64,000 nucleotides of DNA from an uncultured Gemmata sp. (lineage in GTDB: Bacteria; Planctomycetota; Planctomycetia; Gemmatales; Gemmataceae): positions 62,001-126,000 of the forward strand of contig CALDUT010000011.1 in NCBI GenBank assembly GCA_937924775.1. The letters run 5' to 3'. Shown here one piece after another: positions 50,323-57,932 of the stretch. The notes below the pieces were generated by a model. It was not told where the DNA came from and made no database searches. It was given only the letters and a program-made list of their open reading frames with translations. Within the stretch, counting starts at the first letter, position 1. Each line of letters opens with the position of its first letter. The position numbers and the translations under genes are program-made.

Positions 50323-51327
50323 TCACGGGCAAGGGCCAAACGGATGGTCCACCCCGCAAGGGTCGTTGGGGTTGTGCAGGGGGCGGCGGAATTGCGGCGC
50401 GCCGAAAATCGGGGCAAAGCGGTTCCACACCGCCGCCGCGGCCATCGAGGCAAAAAACAGCCCGACCGTCGCCACCACGATCACCCCACTGGGGCCAAAA
50501 CTGACGTTCCGCACACTGCCCAGCGTCAGCGTAAAACGCGAACTGACCCAATACCCCACCAGGCCTGCGGTTAAGCTAAAGGCCACGGTCAGCCAGAACA
50601 TTTGCCGCAGATTACGCGACACATTCGCTGCCGCCGCCGCCGGCACCACCAACAGGGCGTTGATGAGCAAGGCCCCGACCGCTTTGATCGACAAATTGAC
50701 CACCAAAGCCAACAGCACGATGAACAGATAATTGTTCATCGTCACACTCATCCGCCGTGTCCGCGCCAGGCTCGGGTTGAAACTGGCGAACATCAACTGG
50801 TTGTACCGCCATACAAACACCGCGGTCACCAGGACCAGGGCCACCATCAACAGGCAGAGATCACTCTCGGGGATCAAAAACAGGTTGCCAAAGAGGAAGG
50901 TTTCAAGGTCCACATTGCTGACTTCACGAACCAACCGCACCAGCATCGCGCCAAAACCTAAGGCCAGTGCGAAAAAAACGCCGATGACGGTGTCGTGGGC
51001 CAGCCCGGTGCGATCGCGGACGTAAACCATGGCCGCTCCGATGGCGATGCCAAAAAGGACCATCACCAGCGGGACCAGCCACGTGGCGGTTTCGCGGCTG
51101 CTGTCGCTAAACACCACACTCAAATAACCCAACGCGATCCCGGCGAAGGCACAGTGCGCCATGGCGTCGCTGAAAAACGCCATGCGGTTGCCCACCACCA
51201 TCGCCCCGACCATACCGCACAACAAACACATCACCACGAGCGTGATGAGGCATTTGACCACGAACAATTCCGTGCCCAGCGTCAACGCCAGCCAGCGGAT
51301 CAGCTCGCCCAGATAGACGTCCGGCAT
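50323..51327 (-). CDS. ABC-3 metal ABC transporter permease (Zn/Mn type)
   Basis: A 334-residue membrane protein of the ZnuB/MntB family with eight or nine membrane segments. Typical blocks are CGMVGAMVVGNRMAFFSDAMAHCAFAG, HDTVIGVFFALALGFGAML, VDLETFLFGNLFLI, VVNLSIKAVGALLINALLVVPAAAA and AFSLTAGLVGYWVS. The last ~25 residues form an unusual Cys/His/Pro tail (HNPNDPCGVDHPFGPCP). A TGAGG precedes the ATG. The ATPase and binding protein that should accompany it are not adjacent: the upstream gene, 10 bp away, is an aminotransferase. Its place beside DUF1980/DUF318 suggests zinc. Confidence 0.9.
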   Translation of the reverse strand: MPDVYLGELIRWLALTLGTELFVVKCLITLVVMCLLCGMVGAMVVGNRMAFFSDAMAHCAFAGIALGYLSVVFSDSSRETATWLVPLVMVLFGIAIGAAMVYVRDRTGLAHDTVIGVFFALALGFGAMLVRLVREVSNVDLETFLFGNLFLIPESDLCLLMVALVLVTAVFVWRYNQLMFASFNPSLARTRRMSVTMNNYLFIVLLALVVNLSIKAVGALLINALLVVPAAAAANVSRNLRQMFWLTVAFSLTAGLVGYWVSSRFTLTLGSVRNVSFGPSGVIVVATVGLFFASMAAAAVWNRFAPIFGAPQFRRPLHNPNDPCGVDHPFGPCP

Positions 51328-51337
51328 GGGTGAGGCC

Positions 51338-52729
51338 TCAACTCAGCATGCGTTGAGCGGCGCGGTGCATGAGGTCCATGGCATCGCGGGCTTCCCGCGG
51401 GGTGATGATCAGGGGCGGGGCCACCCGCACGACTTTCTTCGACAGCGGCCCCAACAAGTGAATGCCATCCTGTTGCGGACCATCGCCTAAGTAACAGGCC
51501 AGCACAAACGCGTTGGCCCACTCGGACGCCGTTCGGCCGGCGTGTTCCTGGAACTCCACCCCCCAAACCATGCCACCGCGTTCGCCGCGGACGTGGGCGA
51601 CACACGGGAATTCGTGGAGTTGCACCAATCCGCGCTCGATGATCGCCGAGCTATCCTGCATAGCCCCCAGAACATCGTGGGCCGCGAATTCGTCGAGAGT
51701 GGCCAAGACCGACGCACAGCATAACGGGTTAGCGCTCCAGGTGTCCGAACCTTCGCCATAGTCGAGGGCTCCGAGGATATCGGCCCGGCCGACCGCGGCG
51801 GCCACCGGAACGCCGTTGCCCAACCCTTTGCCCAACACGACGATGTCGGGTTCAATCCCGTAGGTGGTGAAGGCGAACAGCGAGCCGGTGCGGCCGAAGT
51901 TGGATTGCACCTCATCGAGAATGAAGACGATATCGTGTTCGCGGCAAAACCGCTCCAGCAGTTGCAGATACGCTTTGGGTGGGTGGTACGAACCGCCGCC
52001 GCCCAGATACGGTTCGGTGATCAGTGTGCCGAGTTTGCGGCCGAATTGGTGGAAGAGCGCTTCGAGTTCCTTCTGGTAGGGGGTGGGGTCGAAGGGTTCA
52101 TCCCGCAGGCGCAGATCGCGGCATTCGTACATCGGGAAGCTGATGAAGCGGACGCGAGGATCGCGTTCGGCATCGGTTTCGCTGCCGGTGACGGCATTGG
52201 CCAGTCCCTTTTTCCCATGGAAGCCGTAACGGGTGGCGATGATCATGGGCCGGGAGCGATCGCGGGCCAGGGCCGCCCACAGGGCTTTCTGAATCGCTTC
52301 CGAACCGGACGCGGCCCACAGGACCTGTTCCATGCGTCCGCCGCCGGGGGCACGTCGCAGCACCTCCAGCAGACGCGTATTGGCTTGCGTTTCGATGGCG
52401 GTGATGGCGTTGTACGCGGTCAGGGGGGCCGCGGGGAGGAAGCCCTGGGGAGCACCCGGACGCGTCGGGGGATTCTCCCAGCCCATGTAGTGCTGAAACC
52501 GCTGCATCCACGATTCGGGGTTGTGGCCCAGATTGGAAACCAGCACACCCGAGGTGAAGTCGTACAAGCGGCGGCCTTCGGGGGTCCAATGGAAAACACC
52601 GGCACTGGCCGCCAGGACCGCCTGGGTGGGTGTGAAGGTTCGCAGAGCGTGGGGTTCGGTGCGCGTGTTGATGCGGCGGATTTCGTTGGAAGCGTTCTCG
52701 TGGAGATGCTGAATCGGGGGCGGGGGCAT
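51338..52729 (-). CDS. class III PLP-dependent aminotransferase
   Basis: A 463-residue enzyme. The start MPPPPIQHLHENASNEIRRINTRTEP is supported by GGGAGA upstream; the frame to 52930 is an extension. Class III motifs are FHWTPEGRRLYDFTSGVLVSNLGH, WAASGSEAIQKALWAALA (phosphate site), YGFHGKKGLANAV, TLITEPYLGGGGSYHP, DIVFILDEVQSNFGRTGSLFAF (cofactor Asp), DIVVLGKGLGNGVPVAAAVG (Schiff-base Lys in GKGLGNG), TWSANPLCCASVLATL, and the C-terminal RVAPPLIITPREARDAMD. Relatives include 4-aminobutyrate, ornithine and diaminobutyrate transaminases; I cannot assign the amino donor. It ends 10 bp before the ABC permease. Confidence 0.92.
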   Translation of the reverse strand: MPPPPIQHLHENASNEIRRINTRTEPHALRTFTPTQAVLAASAGVFHWTPEGRRLYDFTSGVLVSNLGHNPESWMQRFQHYMGWENPPTRPGAPQGFLPAAPLTAYNAITAIETQANTRLLEVLRRAPGGGRMEQVLWAASGSEAIQKALWAALARDRSRPMIIATRYGFHGKKGLANAVTGSETDAERDPRVRFISFPMYECRDLRLRDEPFDPTPYQKELEALFHQFGRKLGTLITEPYLGGGGSYHPPKAYLQLLERFCREHDIVFILDEVQSNFGRTGSLFAFTTYGIEPDIVVLGKGLGNGVPVAAAVGRADILGALDYGEGSDTWSANPLCCASVLATLDEFAAHDVLGAMQDSSAIIERGLVQLHEFPCVAHVRGERGGMVWGVEFQEHAGRTASEWANAFVLACYLGDGPQQDGIHLLGPLSKKVVRVAPPLIITPREARDAMDLMHRAAQRMLS

Positions 52730-52773
52730 CGGGAAGTCTCCCAAGGACTGAAGCAGCGAGCCGTTCTTCGGGC

Positions 52774-54066
52774 TTATACCCGTGCGGGGTAGAGGACCTG
52801 TGGCGTGGCGTTCCCGGGTTCGGAAAGGACCAAACCACCGGCGGGGCTGTTCACTTTCACGACACAGCCGGGCACACCGGCCGCGGTGCGGGCAAGAATC
52901 GCTTCCAACGCCTGAACGATCGCGACACAATGGCGATCCGCGCTCAGGTCGTTGTACGTCAAAGCCTGCATCTGCTGGAGCCGTTGCGGTCGCTCCGCGG
53001 GTGGGCCGCCATATTCGACAAACGCCACTTCCTGAAAAAAACGTTCAATCACCTCGATTCCGTAACCGCGTTGCGTCCGTTCGCCCCACGGTTCGAGGAA
53101 CGTTCCATTATAATGATAATTCGGGGTGTATTTCAGTTCGCCCGGTGTGCGGTTTTCCACGGTCAATTCCACGCCACGTTTACGCTGATGCGCGTTCCAA
53201 ACCGCGTTATCGAAGCGGAATTGTACTTCCTGTTCCACATAACCGGGGAAATTGTCCGGGGTGACCCAACTGGTATGAATGTCGAACGCAGCTTCGCGTC
53301 CCTCGGGATACTGGTAGACCACCTGCAATTGGACCGAATCCCAGGTGGGGCCGTCAGCCGGGCCGATTAATCCCCGTTGCCCGGTGGCCGTGATGCGATC
53401 CAGCCGCCAGCCGGGGCCGAAGCTGAAGTCGATGAGCTTCAGATAATGCACCGCGACATAGGTTGCGGGGTTACGCCCGGCGATCCACTCCGCGAACTGA
53501 CCGCCGCTGATCGATTTGGGCTCCAGCAGCGAGCAGTAGCCATTGTTCACATGCTGCAGGATGCCATCCTGATAGAGCGTCCGGAGCTTTTTGTGGTCGG
53601 GATCCGCCAGTTTGTGATAGACGACTTTCGCTAGAACTCCTTGCCGTGCAGCGAGTTGAGTCAGTTCGTCGAGTTCGGTGAGGGAGAGTACTGAGGGCTT
53701 CTCGATCAGCACATGCTTGCCGGCGGCCAGGGCCGCTCGGGCGGGGGCGAAGTGCCGGTCGTCCGGGGTGGCCACGCACACCGCATCGACCCCGCTTTCC
53801 AGAAGCCGTGCGACCGCGTCAGGACCGGCGAAGTTGGCAAAAGGCTGGCTTTGCCCCGCCGGGGAGGCCAAGTAGCGGGCCGCGCGGGTGCCGGTCCGCG
53901 AGGCCACGGCCGCCAGTTTCACCGCGACAGGGCCGGTGGCGGGGGAATAGAGCGGCTGGTGAGCCCGCGTTTCAAACACCGGGCGGTAGGTTTCATCGAA
54001 AATCATGCCGAAACCCACCATCCCGCAGCGGATTGTCGGCAGCGTGGCCTGCGAAAGCGTCTGCAT
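52774..54066 (-). CDS. Gfo/Idh/MocA family oxidoreductase
   Basis: A 430-residue NAD(P)-dependent oxidoreductase. The N-terminal Rossmann fold has CGMVGFGMIFDETYRP; DAVCVATPDDRHFAPARAALAAGKHVLIEKP gives the family EKP signature near residues 121-123. The C-terminal beta-sheet domain includes GRNPATYVAVHYLKLIDF and EQEVQFRFDNAVW. It lacks a signal peptide. The gene lies 44 bp upstream of the aminotransferase on the same strand, so the pair may act together on a sugar or amino-sugar: oxidation, then transamination, as in nucleotide-sugar pathways. That is only an inference from context. Confidence 0.9.
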   Translation of the reverse strand: MQTLSQATLPTIRCGMVGFGMIFDETYRPVFETRAHQPLYSPATGPVAVKLAAVASRTGTRAARYLASPAGQSQPFANFAGPDAVARLLESGVDAVCVATPDDRHFAPARAALAAGKHVLIEKPSVLSLTELDELTQLAARQGVLAKVVYHKLADPDHKKLRTLYQDGILQHVNNGYCSLLEPKSISGGQFAEWIAGRNPATYVAVHYLKLIDFSFGPGWRLDRITATGQRGLIGPADGPTWDSVQLQVVYQYPEGREAAFDIHTSWVTPDNFPGYVEQEVQFRFDNAVWNAHQRKRGVELTVENRTPGELKYTPNYHYNGTFLEPWGERTQRGYGIEVIERFFQEVAFVEYGGPPAERPQRLQQMQALTYNDLSADRHCVAIVQALEAILARTAAGVPGCVVKVNSPAGGLVLSEPGNATPQVLYPARV

Positions 54067-54204
54067 ATTGCAATGATAGTAACCCGAAGCCGCGACTGTT
54101 AGTCGGTGGCCATCGAGTTCTCAACTCGCTGGGCCTGGGGGGACGTCATCTGAGGATGGCCCCCCGCGGTCGTAGCGGGGCTGGCTTGTGGTGGCGTGGA
54201 GCCG

Positions 54205-54570
54205 TCACCGGTGGAAGAACCCGTGTTTGCGGAAACGGTGACCACTGCTGGCCGGCACCAGTGGGTAGCCCTCGCCGACGATCACAGGGCCAATGCTTGG
54301 ATACACCATGGTGAAAAAGCCATTTTGCCGGGTGACAGCACCACCGCCCAGGAGCCAATCGCCCGTGTCGTAGGTGTAGTAGCCGTTGGTCCCGGTGACG
54401 ACGCCACCGCTTTTATAGATCGGAATCGCCGGCCCCGGCGGACCATTGTACGTGGGCGGGGGCGGAACGGGATTGGGGTGAGGGGGGGGGTAACTCGGCG
54501 TCGGTTGGGCCACCACCGAAGAAACACCTACGGTCGCGAGTACGACCACTGCCAGGAGGCTGCGCGTCAT
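54205..54570 (-). CDS. small secreted Pro/Gly/Tyr-rich protein
   Basis: A 121-residue protein with a signal peptide (MTRSLLAVVVLATVGVSSVVAQ) and AAAGGAA upstream of the ATG. The mature part begins with a Pro-rich stretch (YPPPHPNPVPPPPTYNGPPGP), then Gly/Tyr/Thr-rich short repeats (GGVVTGTNGYYTYDTGDWLLGGG), ending in a basic His/Arg tail (GHRFRKHGFFHR). I recognise no family. The composition suggests a wall or surface-associated structural protein. The 252-bp gap upstream (54571-54822) shows no gene. Confidence 0.65.
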   Translation of the reverse strand: MTRSLLAVVVLATVGVSSVVAQPTPSYPPPHPNPVPPPPTYNGPPGPAIPIYKSGGVVTGTNGYYTYDTGDWLLGGGAVTRQNGFFTMVYPSIGPVIVGEGYPLVPASSGHRFRKHGFFHR

Positions 54571-54822
54571 GCTGTGGTTCCTTTCGGAAAACAAGGGGCC
54601 GACATCTAGAGTTTGCACGTTCCGCCCCCCAGAAGCGAGCGGGAACACCCCGCTACGCGGCTCCGACGGCCACAAGGCCCCTTCCAGCTCGGACTATTGC
54701 ATTTCTTCATACAATCGCTAACATTGGCCTGCTTGCGCCCGCTGGGTTCTTGAGTATCCTCGGGGACCACTCAGGCGAGGGAGCGAGTTTTCTGGTCGCA
54801 ACGCGGATTACGGCCGCTTCTT

Positions 54823-56436
54823 CTAGGGGGGCGGATTGGCCGCGGTCGGGCCGAGCCACAGATCGGCGGTGGTTTCGTCGAAATTCGGCAGGGGGGCACG
54901 GGCATGGCGGGTGAGTGCTGGAGCATCCTTCACCGTGCCGACAATGCGGAAGGCCGTATTGACGGGTTTTTCCGCAGTCAGCGTGAGCGTGATCGTATTG
55001 GGGTCGGGTTTAGGGGGTGGGGTGGTGGCGAACTTCACACCCTCGGGCAGACCTTCCACGGTCAGTTCAACTGGTTGCTGAAATCCGCGGAGGCGGTTGA
55101 TCTTCACCGGGATTGTGGCTGGCTGTTCGGGAGAGAGGGCAAAGCGGTCGGTGGCCACGGTCAGGTCATAGTCCGGTTCGGAAAGGACCCGCACGAGAAC
55201 GACATGCCGCGAACCGCCGCCTCCGTACAGATCGGTGATCGCGAGGGTGTAGAGTCCGTCGGCCGGGGGCGTGAAAGCCAAAGCCACATCGGCATTGATC
55301 TTACCTGGCTCGGCCCGGGCCAGGGCTTGATTCTGCGGATCGAGAACCCGCACCACCGGGTTGACCTCCCAATGCCAGGAGCGGCTTTCCACCTGAAGGG
55401 TGAGGTTTTGCCCCTTTTTTGCGTGAAAAGGGATTCGTACAGTGCCCTTTTTCTCTTCGATCCGCGTCGTCAGGGAGAAGGGCGGTTGCAGATTCTCCGG
55501 TGGTAACAGCGGTGGGCGCAGACCATAGCCAGGGTGGGGTTCACACCGGATGCGCAAGGGATTCGCCCAGTCCTGGTGAAAAATTGTACCGAATCGGGGA
55601 TCGTGCGGATCGCGGACCAAGCGGAAGGGGCCAACCGGTTGGTTCCAGCCGGCCACTTGGAGGCTGGCCACGTCGGATTCGCGAACCGCATGCGGCATGG
55701 CGTAATCGGCATAGGGTCCGGTGGTGAGCGTCAGCCGGTAAACCCCGGCATCGGTGCCGAAGTAGCCGATGTGGGCGTCGGGGGTTGCCGGGAACGCATA
55801 GACGCGCACCAAGTAGGTTCCATCCCGCGGGGCGGTGAAGGCGATCTGTGGGTCCAGCCCGCGGAAGTCGTTGTTTTCTTCTAGCACAAATCCTTCTGCG
55901 GAAAGAACTTGCATCATACAATCGAGGGGAGATCGCAGGCGCTGATGGCCTTCGAGAGCCGCGAGCAGGGTTTGGCCACGCTTCAAGGTGACCGCGTAGC
56001 AATCAACATCCCCGTTTTTGTCGAGTTTGCCGTTGACGGTGGCCGGGAGGGCCGCGAGCCGTTGCGGTTTTTTGAAGTCGTCGTTGGGTTCTTGTTCGGC
56101 CACCTCGGGCAACAAACCGACGATGAACGGCCGCGGGGCGCTAGCGCCCTGGGCGTTGTAGGCCCGCAGCCAGTAAACGCCGGGGGGTATGTCGGCATCG
56201 ACGGTAATTTGGAAACGGTTTTTTTCTGCGGTGGGCTTCCCGGCCAACGCCGCGTGGCTGGCCCAGAGCTGGGTGGCCGCATCGAGTGTGCCAGCGAGGG
56301 TGACTTTCACGGTGGTCCCGCGTTGGGCGCCGGCGGGTTCCACATAGCTCAGTGTGGGTGGGGCGGCCAACACCGGAGGCACCAACAATCCCCCCCCCAG
56401 AATCACCACCAGTGTTCGTAGCCACCGCCGGGACAT
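54823..56436 (-). CDS. secreted PPC-domain protein
   Basis: A ~537-residue secreted protein (MSRRWLRTLVVILGGGLLVPPVLAAPP; an ATG four codons earlier at 56448 is also possible). An Ig-like N-terminal domain (VEPAGAQRGTTVKVTLAGTLDAATQLW) is followed by a PPC domain (EQEPNDDFKKPQRLAALPATVNGKL, NGDVDCYAVTLKRGQTLLAALEG, GTYLVRVYAFPAT) and a second beta unit (GTVRIPFHAKKGQNLTLQVESRSW, PADGLYTLAITDL). The layout matches the larger PPC protein at 16437. It follows the DUF1501 gene in a DUF1549/DUF1553 - DUF1501 - PPC series, a recurrent planctomycete gene set of unknown function. Confidence 0.87.
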   Translation of the reverse strand: MSRRWLRTLVVILGGGLLVPPVLAAPPTLSYVEPAGAQRGTTVKVTLAGTLDAATQLWASHAALAGKPTAEKNRFQITVDADIPPGVYWLRAYNAQGASAPRPFIVGLLPEVAEQEPNDDFKKPQRLAALPATVNGKLDKNGDVDCYAVTLKRGQTLLAALEGHQRLRSPLDCMMQVLSAEGFVLEENNDFRGLDPQIAFTAPRDGTYLVRVYAFPATPDAHIGYFGTDAGVYRLTLTTGPYADYAMPHAVRESDVASLQVAGWNQPVGPFRLVRDPHDPRFGTIFHQDWANPLRIRCEPHPGYGLRPPLLPPENLQPPFSLTTRIEEKKGTVRIPFHAKKGQNLTLQVESRSWHWEVNPVVRVLDPQNQALARAEPGKINADVALAFTPPADGLYTLAITDLYGGGGSRHVVLVRVLSEPDYDLTVATDRFALSPEQPATIPVKINRLRGFQQPVELTVEGLPEGVKFATTPPPKPDPNTITLTLTAEKPVNTAFRIVGTVKDAPALTRHARAPLPNFDETTADLWLGPTAANPPP

Positions 56437-56502
56437 CGTTTTCCCCATACCTGTTGTCGATCACAACTCGTGGATTGCCTGAAGGTGTTGGCAAGCCGTG
56501 GG

Positions 56503-57855
56503 TTACATCAATTCTTGGATGGGTGTGGGGTCGCTGACCAGGTGGGTGGGCCGGCCATTGGGCGTATAGAGGATTTTGCCGGGGTCGATGCCCAATTTGG
56601 TGTATACAGTCGATACGAAGTTTTCTGGGGACAGAACCCGCTCGATGGCAGAGAAACCTTTGCGGTCGGTAGCTCCGACAACGGTTCCACCCGGTGTGCC
56701 ACCACCGGCAAACAGCACACTCATGGCGTTGGACCAATGGTCGCGACCCGGTTTGGTATGCCCCGGCAAGGTGGAAATCTTGGGGGTACGGCCAAATTCG
56801 CCCAGAGCGATCACGAGGGTTTCCTTCAGCAGCCCGCGGTCGTCGAGGTCGTTGATGAGAGCGGCCACGGAGTGATCCCACGCTGGCAGGCGCTTGCTGA
56901 GAGCACCGAAGAGGTCGGCGTGATGGTCCCAGCCGCCGTCGTAGACCGTGATGAACGGCACCCCGGCTTCGACCAAGCGCCGGGCCAGGAGCAACCGTTG
57001 GCCGAAACTGTTACGCCCGTAGGCATCGCGGACTTTCGCGGGTTCGCGGGCGATGTCGAAGGCGGCCTGGGCTTCCTTCGAATGGATAAGGTCATAGGCC
57101 TGCTTGTAATGCTCATCCAGAGCCAGGGCGGGATCCCCAGCGGCTTTATCCAGGAACCGTTGGAGATTGTCCACTTCGTTGCGAATTCTGCTGCGGTCGT
57201 CGAAGCGTTCGCCGGTCAGCCCCTCGGGCAGAACTACGTCCCGTACTTTGAAACCGGGGCTGTTGGGGTCGCCACCGACCACAAACGGGGCGTACTTCGC
57301 CCCCAAGAAGTTCGGCCCACCCGACCGCGACATGCTCGGCATCGAGAAGTAAGCGGGCAGCCCTTTTTGGGGGGGCTTCTCGTGGGCCACCACCGAACCC
57401 AGGCTCGGATGGAAGCTGACGAAGGCCCCACAGCCCACCGGAATGCGCGGCGGGGCTCCGGTCATCATGTAGTGGTTGCCGGCCCCATGATTGCCTTGAT
57501 CGTGCCGGATCGAGCGGATCAGGGCGTATTTCTTGAGATTCTTGGCCAACTGCACCATGTGTTCGGAGAACAGCACCCCGGGGACCGCGGTAGGGATGGC
57601 CTGGAACTCGCCACGATATTCTTCTGGGGCTTCCGGTTTAGGGTCGAAGGTTTCAAAGTGGGTGGGGCCACCGTCCATCCAGATGAGGATACACGACTTG
57701 GCCTGAGCAGCCAGAGCGTTCGCGTCGGGTTTGTCAGGTTTAGCCAGGGCCCGGACCCGCAGTGCGGTCATCAGTCCGCCACCGAGGATCGCACCGAGCC
57801 CCAGTTGCAGCGTATCACGGCGTGTTACGCCATTGCAATTGGTATAAAACCCCAT
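56503..57855 (-). CDS. DUF1501 family protein
   Basis: A 450-residue protein. The N-terminus has a twin-arginine-type signal (TRRDTLQLGLGAILGGGL), suggesting Tat export. DUF1501 blocks are KSCILIWMDGGPTHFETFDPKPEAPEEYRGEF, IPGVLFSEH-like VPGVLFSEHMVQLAKN, RSIRHDQGNHGAGNHYMMTG, FGQRLLLARRLVEAGVPFITVYDGGWDHH, LVIALGEFGRTPKIS and GRDHWSNAMSVLFAGGG. The family belongs to the alkaline phosphatase/sulfatase superfamily and keeps metal-binding-like Asp/His residues here. TGAGGTGA precedes the ATG. It lies between the DUF1549/DUF1553 gene and the PPC gene, probably in one operon. Confidence 0.92.
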   Translation of the reverse strand: MGFYTNCNGVTRRDTLQLGLGAILGGGLMTALRVRALAKPDKPDANALAAQAKSCILIWMDGGPTHFETFDPKPEAPEEYRGEFQAIPTAVPGVLFSEHMVQLAKNLKKYALIRSIRHDQGNHGAGNHYMMTGAPPRIPVGCGAFVSFHPSLGSVVAHEKPPQKGLPAYFSMPSMSRSGGPNFLGAKYAPFVVGGDPNSPGFKVRDVVLPEGLTGERFDDRSRIRNEVDNLQRFLDKAAGDPALALDEHYKQAYDLIHSKEAQAAFDIAREPAKVRDAYGRNSFGQRLLLARRLVEAGVPFITVYDGGWDHHADLFGALSKRLPAWDHSVAALINDLDDRGLLKETLVIALGEFGRTPKISTLPGHTKPGRDHWSNAMSVLFAGGGTPGGTVVGATDRKGFSAIERVLSPENFVSTVYTKLGIDPGKILYTPNGRPTHLVSDPTPIQELM

Positions 57856-57932
57856 AGTTCACCTCATAAATCAATAATATTGTCAGCTCTTCGATTCCTC
57901 GGGGTAAGCTATTTCACCCACGGTGGATTGTC

